From Terriglobales bacterium (GTDB lineage: Bacteria; Acidobacteriota; Terriglobia; Terriglobales; Acidobacteriaceae): a stretch of 64,000 nucleotides of DNA. The notes under the pieces are model-generated. The model was not told the DNA's origin. It worked only from the letters and a program-made list of their open reading frames with translations, and ran no database searches. Positions 9,554 to 18,089 of this stretch are shown here, in pieces; within the stretch, counting starts at the first letter, position 1; each line of letters starts with the position of its first letter. The stretch covers positions 1 through 64,000 of the forward strand of contig DASPRM010000153.1 in NCBI GenBank assembly GCA_035624455.1, read 5' to 3'. Made by a program: the position numbers and the translations under genes.

Positions 9554-10453
9554 ATGGCAACCGCGTCAATCCAGCTGACCGAACCGGAACTGAAACTTCT
9601 GCAGACACTCGTCTATCAGGAGTGCGGGATGTACTTCGACGAGCGCCGCGCCCATTTTCTTCAGGATCGTCTGCAACGCCGCCTGCGGGCCTGTCGGCTG
9701 GATTCTTTCTACAGCTACTACCGCCTGCTCACAAGCAGAGATGGGAAGGCCGAGTTAGCGGCCTTACTGGAAATTCTCACCGTCAACGAGACCAGTTTCT
9801 TTCGCAATAAACCGCAGCTGGAGCTGTTCCAGAAGGTGGTGCTGGAAGAAATCCTGCATCGCAAGCAGGAGCGCCGCGATTGGACTCTGCGGGTGTGGAG
9901 TGCGGGATGCTCCACCGGCCAGGAGCCGTACACCTTAGCTATGCAGGTTGCCGACGCCCTGGCTTATTACTATTTGCGGAATCCCTTGCCCTTCGATATG
10001 CCCACACCGAAGCCGCTGATTCCTCCGCCCTGGCGGGTGGAGATCGTGGCTTCCGACATCAGCTACGCTGCCCTGCGCACTGCACAACAGGCTGTTTATT
10101 CCGAGGTGCAGATGGAGCCGGTGGACTACATGTTTCGCCTGCGCTACTTCGACAAGCTGGGCGAGCAGTACTCCGTCAAACGGGCGGTGCGTGATGTAGT
10201 TCACTTCGACTTCCATAACCTCAAGACCGAGTACCTTCCCCAAAACAACGACGTGATCTTCTGCCGTAACGTGATGATCTATTTCGACGAGGCAGAACAG
10301 AAGAGGCTGATTGAGAAGTTCTATCGTTGTTTGAACCGCGACGGCTATCTTTTTGTTGGCCACGCTGAAAGCCTCTTTGGCCTCACTGAACGCTTCCGCA
10401 TGCTCCATCAGAACAACGGCACCGCGTACCAGAAAATCGAGGTGGAGATGTGA
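9554..10453 (+). CDS. cheR: Chemotaxis protein methyltransferase CheR
   Basis: 299 residues. The N-terminal helical CheR_N domain (about 10-65) is followed by the SAM-binding methyltransferase domain, with NETSFFRN, the SAM-binding motif VWSAGCSTGQEPY (near 115-130), the ASDIS acidic loop and VIFCRNVMIYFD near the end. It methylates glutamates in the receptor coiled coil, working against CheB. Its TGA overlaps the GTG of cheA by four bases (ATGTGA), indicating translational coupling. The catalytic domain is complete and shows no truncation. Confidence 0.95.
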   Translation: MATASIQLTEPELKLLQTLVYQECGMYFDERRAHFLQDRLQRRLRACRLDSFYSYYRLLTSRDGKAELAALLEILTVNETSFFRNKPQLELFQKVVLEEILHRKQERRDWTLRVWSAGCSTGQEPYTLAMQVADALAYYYLRNPLPFDMPTPKPLIPPPWRVEIVASDISYAALRTAQQAVYSEVQMEPVDYMFRLRYFDKLGEQYSVKRAVRDVVHFDFHNLKTEYLPQNNDVIFCRNVMIYFDEAEQKRLIEKFYRCLNRDGYLFVGHAESLFGLTERFRMLHQNNGTAYQKIEVEM

Positions 10454-12594
10454 GCTTCTTCTCCGATGAACGGGCGGCCGAGTTGCGCGAGCTGTTCTTT
10501 GAAACGGCCCAGGAGCTTCTTCAGGTGTTGAACGAGCAGGGCCTCGAACTGGAGAAACGCCCTGCGGATGAGGAGGTGGTCCGCAACCTGCGAAGGACCG
10601 TCCACACCCTGAAGGGAGACTCCGCCGCCTGCGGCTTTCGTGAGCTCAGTGAGTTGGCACATGAACTGGAAGATGTGCTTACACCTGAAATGGCGGGGCG
10701 GGCAGGCACCGCTTTAGCGCAAGTCGTGCTGAGCGCAGCAGACATGTTTGATGCGCTCGCGGCGGCTTACCGTGGCAAGATGCAGCCCCCGAATGGCGAT
10801 CCCTTGCGCACTATGATTGCGCGGCTCGCCCAAAAGCCTGCCCCTGGCCGGCCAGAGAGTTCCCATCCAGCTTTTTCGTGGAGCGAGTACGAGCAACTGA
10901 CCATACAGAAGACTCTGGATAGCGGATCGCAGGTTTTCAATATTGCGGTCACCATCGACCCAGCTTGCCCTATGCCAGCTGCCGGAGCCCAACTGGTGCT
11001 GAACGTTTTGGGAACCAATGGCACGATCCTGGCGAGGCGTCCAGAGGAAGTAAGCGGCGAAGCTCCAGTCGAGCGTCTGGAAGTGGCTCTGTCCAGCGTT
11101 CACGCGGCAGATTGGCTCGAAGGCAAATGCAAAATCCCGACCGTCGTCGAGCGAGTGTTCGTTCGCCCCTGGACTGCTGATGTCAATGCGCAGCCCCCTC
11201 GTGAGGCACTTGCGCGCGAAGATCTTCTGGAGATCGCTACCCAGAAACCCAGCCATCACCCCAGCACTTTCAGTCTCGATCCTGAGGATTCGATTTTGGC
11301 AATCACTGATCGCGGCGTTGCTGCCGTAGATCTCCAGCCCGCTCCCGTTTCAGAAACTACCTTGCGCGTCGACGCGGAGCGCATCGACGCAGTGATGAAC
11401 CTGGTAGGGGAGCTGATCATTGGCAAATCTATGCTGCACCAGGCGGTAATGGAATTCGGCCGCCGTTTTCCCAAGGATCCCCTGCACACCCGGTTCAGCG
11501 ATGCAATGTCGCACCAGGCGCAAATGCTGAATTCCCTGCAACGCTCCGTAATGAAGATCCGCATGGTCCCAGTCGAGCAGTTGTTCCGCCGGCTACCCCG
11601 GATTATCCGCGACACTGCCAAACGCTGCGGCAAAGAAGTGGAAATGCGTGTCTCGGGCCAGGAAACAGATCTGGACAAGAGCATTCTGGACGCGCTGGCA
11701 GAACCGCTCACCCATTTGGTTCGCAACGCCGTAGACCATGGCATTGAGTTGCCGCAGGAACGCGAAGCCGCCGGGAAAACTCCTCGCGGCACGATTCAGC
11801 TGGACGCATATCATCAGGCAAACCACGTAGTGATCGAAGTTACAGATGATGGCGCCGGCATTGACCCGCAAAGAGTGGTCGCCAAGGCCGTGGAGCGCGG
11901 TGTGATCTCGCCCGAAGACGCCGCGCGGCTCTCTGAACAGCAGAAGCTTGAACTGATTTTTGAATCCGGGTTCAGCACTGCCGAGGAGGTCACAGAGGTC
12001 TCCGGCCGTGGCGTGGGCATGGATATTGTTCGCAGTGTCCTCAGCCGCCTGAAGGGGGAGGTCTCGATTGAGAGCAAGATAGGGCGTGGCACCACTTTCC
12101 GTCTCACCCTGCCGCTCACGCTGGCAATCATCAAGGCTCTGCTGTTTCGGGTCGGAAAGCAGATCTACGCCGTTCCTTTGGGAGCGGTAGTCGAGATCAC
12201 CCGTGCCGGGGAAGAGGACGTCCATCTCGTCGAAAACCAGGAAGTGCTGCGCCTGCGTGAACAACTGGTCACGCTGATCCGCCTGAGTCGCATGCGCGGA
12301 GGGGAAACGTGCCCACAAAAATCGCGCTTCTTTCTGGTCGTGGTGGCCGTAGGCGATCACAAATTCGGGTTAATCGTGGATCAACTCGTGGGCGAGGACG
12401 AGTTGGTGATCAAGGCGCTGGACGATCATCTGGTCGCCACTGAATTGGTCAGCGGGGCTTCCATCCTCGGCGACGGCACCGTGGTCTTAATCCTCAACCT
12501 GCAAGCAGTAGTAGAGAAGCTAGGCCGGACAACCGCTTCACAGATCATGGCTTCACGCGTCGCCAATCCCAAGCGGGTGGAGGCTTCTGCATGA
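10450..12594 (+). CDS. cheA: Chemotaxis histidine kinase CheA
   Basis: 714 residues. The N-terminal Hpt domain carries His52 in TVHTLKGDSAACG. A linker of about 200 residues that could hold a response-regulator docking domain follows, then the dimerisation helices (LRVDAERIDAVMNLVGEL), the ATPase domain with HLVRNAVDHG, DDGAGID and GRGVGMD, and a C-terminal CheW-like domain. The protein autophosphorylates on His52 and passes phosphate to CheB and the downstream CheY-like receiver. The GTG start overlaps the cheR stop and the TGA overlaps the ATG of cheB (ATGA), so cheR-cheA-cheB are translated as a coupled block. Confidence 0.96.
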   Translation: MSFFSDERAAELRELFFETAQELLQVLNEQGLELEKRPADEEVVRNLRRTVHTLKGDSAACGFRELSELAHELEDVLTPEMAGRAGTALAQVVLSAADMFDALAAAYRGKMQPPNGDPLRTMIARLAQKPAPGRPESSHPAFSWSEYEQLTIQKTLDSGSQVFNIAVTIDPACPMPAAGAQLVLNVLGTNGTILARRPEEVSGEAPVERLEVALSSVHAADWLEGKCKIPTVVERVFVRPWTADVNAQPPREALAREDLLEIATQKPSHHPSTFSLDPEDSILAITDRGVAAVDLQPAPVSETTLRVDAERIDAVMNLVGELIIGKSMLHQAVMEFGRRFPKDPLHTRFSDAMSHQAQMLNSLQRSVMKIRMVPVEQLFRRLPRIIRDTAKRCGKEVEMRVSGQETDLDKSILDALAEPLTHLVRNAVDHGIELPQEREAAGKTPRGTIQLDAYHQANHVVIEVTDDGAGIDPQRVVAKAVERGVISPEDAARLSEQQKLELIFESGFSTAEEVTEVSGRGVGMDIVRSVLSRLKGEVSIESKIGRGTTFRLTLPLTLAIIKALLFRVGKQIYAVPLGAVVEITRAGEEDVHLVENQEVLRLREQLVTLIRLSRMRGGETCPQKSRFFLVVVAVGDHKFGLIVDQLVGEDELVIKALDDHLVATELVSGASILGDGTVVLILNLQAVVEKLGRTTASQIMASRVANPKRVEASA

Positions 12595-13685
12595 AGAACA
12601 CGGTGCGAGTGCTGGTCGTCGACGATTCCGCGCTGATGCGCAAGCTTTTGCCGCAAATCATCGAGCGCGATAGCTCGATCCAGGTGGTTGGGACCGCCAT
12701 GGATGGCGCATTTGCCTTGGACAAGATTCCAGAGCTCAAGCCACAAGTGGTCACTTTGGATCTAGACATGCCGCGCATGGATGGCATGGAGGCCTTGCGC
12801 GTCATCGCCCGCAAATATCGTCTGCCGGCGATTGTGGTCAGTGCCCATACCACGGAAGGGGCGGCAGCTACATTTCGCGCCCTCGCCATGGGGGCCTTCG
12901 ACTTCGTGGCCAAACCGAAGAACACGACCACCGACATGGACGCGATCGCCAAGGACCTGATTGCCAAGATCAAGGTGGCGGCCAAGAGCCAGCCGGTTCA
13001 GTTGCCGGAGCCTCGGTTGGTTGCACGCGGACCCAAGGCACAGCGTCTCAATGCAGCCACGCGGGTCATTGCTATCGGCGTTTCGACTGGCGGACCCCAG
13101 GCTCTGCAGTATGTACTGACACAGCTGCCGCCAGATTTCTCTGGGGCAATTCTGATTGTCCAGCACATGCCAGAGGGCTTCACCGGTATGTTTGCGCGAC
13201 GTCTGGACGAACTCTGCGCCATTGAAGTGCGCGAGGCGCGCTCCGGCGACTTGTTGTTAGGGGGTCGGGCGCTCATCTGTCCGGGAAATCGCCATATGCG
13301 TGTGAAACGGATGCCGCTGGGAGATGTGGTGGTGCTCAGCGATGGAGAACGCATGAACGGGCACCGTCCCTCAGTTGATGTGCTGTTTCACTCCCTGGCG
13401 CAGGAATTGCGCGAAATCGGGATTGGAGTGCTCATGACCGGCATGGGAGAGGATGGCGCCGATGGCATGCGGGCGATTAAGTTGGCGGGCGGATTCACGA
13501 TCGCGCAATCCGAAGAATCGTGTGTGGTGTACGGCATGCCACGAATGGCGGTGGAGCGAGGGTACGCGATGCGCGTGGTGAATCTGGAAGGCCTGGTGAG
13601 TACTCTGCAGGCCCAATGCAACAACAATCGAGTGCACATTCATGCCGACCCGGTCGGCGAAAGTGCGGGAGATTCTAGACATTAG
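12591..13685 (+). CDS. cheB: Chemotaxis protein-glutamate methylesterase/deamidase CheB
   Basis: 364 residues. Receiver domain at 1-125 with acidic pocket D11-D12, phospho-acceptor Asp57 and Lys108 in VAKPK. A linker leads to the methylesterase domain (155-350), whose catalytic triad is visible as Ser165 in GVSTGGP, His192 in VQHMPEG and Asp288 in GMGEDGADG. It removes methyl groups from the receptor when phosphorylated by CheA. The ATG overlaps the cheA stop by four bases. Forty bases separate it from the next real start, although a longer frame of the following gene overlaps its end. Confidence 0.96.
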   Translation: MKNTVRVLVVDDSALMRKLLPQIIERDSSIQVVGTAMDGAFALDKIPELKPQVVTLDLDMPRMDGMEALRVIARKYRLPAIVVSAHTTEGAAATFRALAMGAFDFVAKPKNTTTDMDAIAKDLIAKIKVAAKSQPVQLPEPRLVARGPKAQRLNAATRVIAIGVSTGGPQALQYVLTQLPPDFSGAILIVQHMPEGFTGMFARRLDELCAIEVREARSGDLLLGGRALICPGNRHMRVKRMPLGDVVVLSDGERMNGHRPSVDVLFHSLAQELREIGIGVLMTGMGEDGADGMRAIKLAGGFTIAQSEESCVVYGMPRMAVERGYAMRVVNLEGLVSTLQAQCNNNRVHIHADPVGESAGDSRH

Positions 13686-13725
13686 CAGAGGAAGTTCTGG
13701 GACCACTAAGGGGTCGGAGGAAGGT

Positions 13726-14169
13726 ATGGAACAATTTGCCCCACTGATTCGAAGCAAGGACATGCGGCCCATCCGCTACCTTGTCGTCGATGACTCCGTC
13801 TTTGCGCGCAAGAACCTGGCACGCATGATTGAGTCCTTCGGTGGACAACTGGCGGGGGAAGCGGGGGATGGCTGTACCGCCATCGCCGAGTACGGGCGCA
13901 CTCAGCCCGATGTAGTGCTGATGGACATTACGATGCCGCAGATGGAGGGCATCGAGGCGGCCGAACGAATTGTGCGCCAAAGTCCCGAGGCGCGCATCGT
14001 GATGGTTTCCTCGGTGGGCTATCAGGAAAACATTATTGCCGCTCTGCAAAAGGGAGCGCGCCATTTTGTCCAGAAACCGGTGAAGCCCGAAGTGCTCTAC
14101 GAGGTGATCAAATACGTTCTGGGTGATGAAGCCACGGTGGGCGCTGTGCCCGCGGGAGTATCCCAGTGA
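13726..14169 (+). CDS. CheY-like response regulator
   Basis: 147 residues with one receiver domain. I chose the ATG at 13726 because GGAGGAAGG lies directly before it; the longer frame from 13642 overlaps cheB and has no site. The acidic pair D22-D23, phospho-acceptor Asp67 in VLMDITMPQ, the switch Ser in MVSSVGY and Lys near 115 in VQKPVKP are present. It is the natural diffusible output of this cluster. Whether it addresses a flagellar motor, a type IV pilus or another target cannot be told from the window, which holds no motility genes. Its stop overlaps the start of cheX, the likely phosphatase for it. Confidence 0.9.
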   Translation: MEQFAPLIRSKDMRPIRYLVVDDSVFARKNLARMIESFGGQLAGEAGDGCTAIAEYGRTQPDVVLMDITMPQMEGIEAAERIVRQSPEARIVMVSSVGYQENIIAALQKGARHFVQKPVKPEVLYEVIKYVLGDEATVGAVPAGVSQ

Positions 14170-14663
14170 AGATGGATCTAATCCAGCCGTTTATCAATGC
14201 AACCGATGCGGTTTTGGCTGAGACCTTGCAGTGCACCACCAGCATTGGCACAGTCAGCATGGAGCAAGAGGCATATTGTCTGCATGGAGTGGCCGCGCTG
14301 ATCGTTGTTCAGGGTGACATCGAGGGTCGCATCATTTTCGACCTCGAGCCCGAAGCGGCCAAGGCCGTGACCCAACGTCTGGCAGGCGGCAACGATTCCG
14401 CAGCCACGCCGGAGATGGTGCGCGAGGCGATCTGCGAATTAGCTAACCAGGTAATCGGCAATGCAGTCACGGTGCTGAACGACCAGGGCTTCCACTTCAA
14501 AGTTCATCCTCCCGAGATCCACACTGCAAGCCATGGTGGGGCCAGTTCGGAGGATACGGAAGCCCTAGTCATGTGTTTTGATACCAGCAGCGGCATGATC
14601 TTCATGAATATTGCTATGCGGTATAACCACCGCCGAAAACATGACTCCGTGATGGTGGGTTGA
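14166..14663 (+). CDS. cheX: CheX-type CheY-P phosphatase
   Basis: 165 residues of the CheC/CheX/FliY phosphatase fold. The signature helix contains E91-L-A-N94 within EAICELANQVIGNA, the ExxN arrangement that in CheX hydrolyses the aspartyl phosphate of CheY. Only one such helix is present, as in CheX and unlike two-site CheC. The GTG at 14166 overlaps the receiver-gene stop and has GGAG seven bases upstream; an ATG two codons later is the alternative. As last gene of the cluster it would reset the CheY-like receiver. No CheD or CheZ gene is nearby. Confidence 0.88.
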   Translation: MKMDLIQPFINATDAVLAETLQCTTSIGTVSMEQEAYCLHGVAALIVVQGDIEGRIIFDLEPEAAKAVTQRLAGGNDSAATPEMVREAICELANQVIGNAVTVLNDQGFHFKVHPPEIHTASHGGASSEDTEALVMCFDTSSGMIFMNIAMRYNHRRKHDSVMVG

Positions 14664-14695
14664 TCGACCGCAGCTTCAACCTGAAACCATCAACG

Positions 14696-15127
14696 CTAAG
14701 CCACTCGATGCTGCTTAAAATGCAAGCCCTTCCGGTATAGTCCGTCGCTTCCCACATCAAAGACCCGGTTATAACGAGCGCGGAAATTCTCCTGGGCCGC
14801 GCTGGCCGCAAGCTCAATCAGTTCCTCTTCGGAAAAGTGTCGCCGCAACTCAGCAAAAAGCTCATCGCTCACGTTCGACGGAGTATCGGCCATGGCGTCT
14901 GCCATGCGCAACAATGCAGCTTGCGCCGCGGTGAAGCCATCGAGATTCCCGTCGCGAATAGTGGCGATCTCGTCATCGCTCAAGCCATACATTCTGCCAC
15001 CGGCAGAATTGGCATCGATTCAGAACGGACACCCCACACGTAGCCGGTTGCACTGCAGCGAATCCCGTAGGACAACCTCACCCCCAAACACCGCGCCGCC
15101 CGCCAGCATCGACATCGCGGTCCACAT
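14696..15127 (-). CDS. Putative selenoprotein, AhpD/carboxymuconolactone decarboxylase-like
   Basis: Reading from the ATG at 15127 gives 143 residues interrupted only by one in-frame UGA at 15020-15022. Around it the frame reads VGCPF-U-IDANSA: the UGA stands where this redox family has the second Cys of CxxC, making Cys33-P-F-Sec36. Downstream, GLSDDEI, FTAAQAALL, FSEEELIEL and NFRARYNRVFDV fit the AhpD-like/CMD alpha-helical fold (PF02627). A perfect eight-pair stem with a GGU loop begins ten bases after the UGA, matching bacterial SECIS rules. The gene starts five bases after the stop of the upstream beta-propeller gene, so both are probably co-transcribed. It is somewhat shorter than most relatives at the N-terminus. 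The alternative is a nonsense-mutated gene whose 3' part begins at the ATG at 14992. Confidence 0.7.
14991..15009 (-). promoter_or_regulatory. Candidate bacterial SECIS element
   Basis: On the minus strand, ATTCTGCC (15009-15002) pairs perfectly with GGCAGAAT (14998-14991) around the three-base loop GGT. The loop starts 19 bases after the in-frame UGA (15020-15022). Published rules for bacterial SECIS elements ask for a small apical loop with G in its first two positions, a stem of at least four pairs and 16-37 bases between UGA and loop; all three hold. It would bind SelB charged with Sec-tRNA. It lies inside the coding frame, as bacterial SECIS elements do. Confidence 0.68.
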
Positions 15128-15132
15128 TCTTG

Positions 15133-16338
15133 CTACTGCACGACCAGGAAAACTGGGCTCGGCGAAGCAGAGGGAACGGTGGCCGCGACCGTGTCATCGG
15201 TGGTGCGAATGACCGAGATGTTGTTGGAATCGCGGTTGGGCGTGAACACCTTGGTGCTGTCAGGGGAGGAATCGATCCAGTAGGGCGTGGTTCCCACGGG
15301 GATCGTCTTTCGAAACGCCAGGCTGATGGCGTCGAATACGGAAACTGTGCCGGCAATGGAGTTGGCAACGTAGAAGCGAGTGCCATCAGACAGGGCTGTC
15401 ACAGCACGCGGACCTGCATCGGTATTCAAGGTAGTAATCAGGGTGGGAATTGTAGTTCCCGCATTAAAGACGCTCACAGTATTGGAAGCAAAATTAGCTA
15501 CATAGAGGCGGGTTAAGCGCGGATCGTAAATCACCTCGGTTGCTCCGCTGCCAACATTGAGTGTGCCAATCACAGTATCTACGTTGGGATCGATCACCGA
15601 AACGGTCCCGCTTCCCTGGTTCAGTACGAACAACAGCGGGGTCGGAGACATGACAGCCCAAACTGGCGAAGAACCTACCGTGATCGTCGTTTGTATGGAG
15701 TTGTCAGAGGTATTTATGACAGTAACTGTGCCGCTATCCTTGTTGAGGCAGTAAACTTTCTTACCATCAGGCGTGATGGCTAGCGCCACCGGATTATTTC
15801 CCACAGGAACCACCGCGGTGGCCGCTTGAGTGAGCCCGAGTGAACTGAGAGCTGCCACTGTGTTGTTGCCCGCGTTGGCCACGTAGGCGCCAGTTCCGGC
15901 AGTCAACACAAACACCGGTCCCGAACCTGTCGCCAGTGCCACCGTTGAAGGATCAGTGGTTATTAAGCGCGGAGAATAGGTTGTAACCGTATCGTCCACA
16001 TTATTGACTACAAACGCTAAGGATTGATCCGAACGCAGGGCAGCGTGTACAGGATTCCTTCCTACCTGACGGTTCAACACGTTGCTATCGCCTGAGACAT
16101 CCAGATTGTTCGTAGTCCCAGATGCGCCTGCATTGTTGTTTACCACCACTACCGTATGAGTTTCCGCTGGGTTAGGAGTTGGCGTCAGGATTGGCAGCGC
16201 AACTGGGCGGAAAGTATCCCCACACCCGGTTAAGAGACACACCAGCAATAACAGAATCACCACCACCGCCGCCGAATTCGGCCGGTTAAGTCTGCAGGTG
16301 CAAGAAAGCAAGGAGGCCACTTCTTTGACTTTGTCCAT
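15133..16338 (-). CDS. Exported YVTN-repeat beta-propeller lipoprotein
   Basis: 401 residues. The N-terminus has a long hydrophobic stretch (about 22-38) ending in a lipobox LLTGC, so the mature protein is probably a lipoprotein. The rest consists of about seven repeats of the YVTN/YncE type, such as VYCLNKDSGTVTVINTSDN and LYVANFASNTVSVFN, with recurring NxxSNTVSV turns, folding as a seven-bladed beta-propeller. Ligand unknown. It is directly upstream of the UGA-containing AhpD-like gene on the same strand, with a five-base gap, and follows a second propeller gene. The functional connection is open. Confidence 0.88.
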   Translation of the reverse strand: MDKVKEVASLLSCTCRLNRPNSAAVVVILLLLVCLLTGCGDTFRPVALPILTPTPNPAETHTVVVVNNNAGASGTTNNLDVSGDSNVLNRQVGRNPVHAALRSDQSLAFVVNNVDDTVTTYSPRLITTDPSTVALATGSGPVFVLTAGTGAYVANAGNNTVAALSSLGLTQAATAVVPVGNNPVALAITPDGKKVYCLNKDSGTVTVINTSDNSIQTTITVGSSPVWAVMSPTPLLFVLNQGSGTVSVIDPNVDTVIGTLNVGSGATEVIYDPRLTRLYVANFASNTVSVFNAGTTIPTLITTLNTDAGPRAVTALSDGTRFYVANSIAGTVSVFDAISLAFRKTIPVGTTPYWIDSSPDSTKVFTPNRDSNNISVIRTTDDTVAATVPSASPSPVFLVVQ

Positions 16339-16425
16339 GAACCCGAGATTGAGACTTGAATTCTTTATTCTAGTGGCTAGAGCGTTCTGGACGCAAAGAC
16401 GAGACTGTTTCGCTCAAGCCTGCAC

Positions 16426-17547
16426 TCATCTTCTTCCTACCACCAGAAGCGTGAACGAATCCGGCATAATGCTCGCACGCGGACGGGGCTGCTCAGCGCT
16501 AGGCGCGGATGTGGGTCCGAACTGCGCCGTAACCAGATAAATGTTATGTGTCTGGGGATCAAAGGCTGAGGTGCGGGCTCCGCGCGCGGTTTCAACGTTC
16601 TCCAGCACACTATATCTATCGGGAGAATCCTGATGAATCAGAGTCAGAGTGCCATCGCCATTAGAGCTGAATGCGATCTGGTTGCCGGGATCGAATCCGG
16701 TGGCATCGACGCCGGCACCGATGGGCAGGGTGCTGATCAACTTGCCGGACTCTGCATCGACGATCGCCATGAGTTTGTTGCTGCAACCGGAAAATAGCCG
16801 ATGAGTCTTCACGTCGATCGCCAGGCCCGTAGGCTCCTCACAGGGTTTCAGCGGCCAGCGATTTAGCACCGTCAGCTTGCGCGCGTCCAGAACTGCAATT
16901 TCGCTCGTGCTTTCAATGTTCACATATACACGACCAGTACCATCGGCCACCGCGAATTCGGGTTTGCCACCGAGGCTGATGGTCCCGACGGGATTGCCGG
17001 AGTTGGCATCAATGGCGGTTGCATCCTGGCTGCGTCCGTTGAAGGCGAATATACGACCGGACGCTGGATCATAAGTAATGGCGTCGGGACCATCCCCGGT
17101 CTTGGCGTGAGCTGTGGTGGCAAGCGTTTTCATATCGAAGATGGCGACATTATTGGCGCGACCGCAGGAGATGAACCCTTTTCCTCTGCGATCAACCACA
17201 TCAGAAAACCGCTCCCTCAGTTCTGGAACCAAAGCGATTCCATGCACTCCGGGTGTGTCCGCAATTTCGCCCAACAGCTTCCCACTGTCGGGATCGACGA
17301 CCATCACTCGAGTCGCACGCGCGATGTAGAGTCTGCGGGCGCCAGCATCCAAGGTCAGATAATCCCAGCCGCCGTCGCCGCCGAGAACATATTTGTGAAT
17401 TACCTGATATTTTCCAGCTGATGTGCCCTGCGCTTGACTTCTCGGCACGAAAATTCCGATGAGAGCGATCGCGCAGAAGAGCTGCAAAAATCCATAATTG
17501 ACCCTTTTGGGCCATCTTGCCGCAAAGTATGAGCCCGAAGAGTGCAT
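16426..17547 (-). CDS. Exported YncE-like beta-propeller protein
   Basis: 373 residues from the ATG at 17547, which has GGAG five bases upstream and directly precedes a signal peptide (hydrophobic core about 20-36, ending SQAQG); the frame open to 17631 adds no signal. The mature part shows repeated blades such as RLYIARATRVMVVDPDSGKL, IFAFNGRSQDATAIDANSG and HRLFSGCSNKLMAIVDAESG, typical of the YncE/40-residue YVTN family. These periplasmic propellers are abundant in Acidobacteria; the substrate is unknown. It is followed by the lipoprotein propeller gene 87 bases downstream. Confidence 0.86.
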   Translation of the reverse strand: MHSSGSYFAARWPKRVNYGFLQLFCAIALIGIFVPRSQAQGTSAGKYQVIHKYVLGGDGGWDYLTLDAGARRLYIARATRVMVVDPDSGKLLGEIADTPGVHGIALVPELRERFSDVVDRRGKGFISCGRANNVAIFDMKTLATTAHAKTGDGPDAITYDPASGRIFAFNGRSQDATAIDANSGNPVGTISLGGKPEFAVADGTGRVYVNIESTSEIAVLDARKLTVLNRWPLKPCEEPTGLAIDVKTHRLFSGCSNKLMAIVDAESGKLISTLPIGAGVDATGFDPGNQIAFSSNGDGTLTLIHQDSPDRYSVLENVETARGARTSAFDPQTHNIYLVTAQFGPTSAPSAEQPRPRASIMPDSFTLLVVGRR

Positions 17548-17594
17548 AATCACTCCGCTGAATCGAGAATACAAATGTCGTTTCGAAGGTCGCC

Positions 17595-17999
17595 CTAGGA
17601 GAACCGGCGACGATGCTCCTTGAGAATGCAATGGTCCATCACTACTAAAATGCCAGCCTGGCGAGCTTTTTCGGCGGCTGCCTCGTGGACAACGCCTTCC
17701 TGCATCCAGATCGCCGGGATCTTCAACTGAATGGCGTGTTCTACAACCTCGGGCACGAACTGAGAGCGCCGAAAGACGTTTACAATATCGATCTTCTCCG
17801 GCACCTGCAGCAATGAGGAGTAGGATCTTTCCCCCAGAACATGATCGACGTTGGGATTCACAGGAATAATGCGATAACCCTGCGTCTGCATGTAGGCGGC
17901 CACGCCGTGGCTCTCGCGAAGCGGGCTATTGGAGAGCCCAACCACGGCAATGATTTTGGCACGCCTCAGCAGCTCAGCAATGGGATCGGACCCGGGCAC
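17595..17999 (-). CDS. CoA-binding domain protein (YccU type)
   Basis: 134 residues forming a single CoA-binding Rossmann domain: IIAVVGLSNSPLRESHGVAAYM near the N-terminus, YRIIPVNPN, GERSYSSLLQVPEKIDIVNVFR and IWMQEGVVHEAA. I start it at the GTG at 17999, preceded by GGAGGT at four to five bases, which gives the usual family length. The longer frame up to 18377 overlaps the divergent VOC gene and is unrelated in sequence. Members of this family bind CoA or acyl-CoA; the physiological role is unknown. Confidence 0.88.
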   Translation of the reverse strand: MPGSDPIAELLRRAKIIAVVGLSNSPLRESHGVAAYMQTQGYRIIPVNPNVDHVLGERSYSSLLQVPEKIDIVNVFRRSQFVPEVVEHAIQLKIPAIWMQEGVVHEAAAEKARQAGILVVMDHCILKEHRRRFS

Positions 18000-18089
18000 T
18001 CGGGACCTCCAGAACTGCCTTATTGTACAGAGGCAAAGTGGATGGAGCCAAAAAGGGCACATCACCAGCGCAGTGTAAGGAGAGACTCT

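Noticed and set aside
11593-12360. Minus-strand open frame of 255 residues
   Set aside because: Antisense to the CheA kinase core, which is unmistakable on the plus strand.
14696-14992. A 98-residue stand-alone protein starting at the ATG at 14992
   Set aside because: That ATG lies inside the SECIS-like stem, has no Shine-Dalgarno, and the family pattern continues upstream in the same frame through the UGA. I prefer the longer UGA-containing frame.
17841-18089. N-terminal extension of the VOC gene
   Set aside because: It overlaps the CoA-binding gene on the other strand; the Shine-Dalgarno at 18077-18084 fixes the start at 18090.
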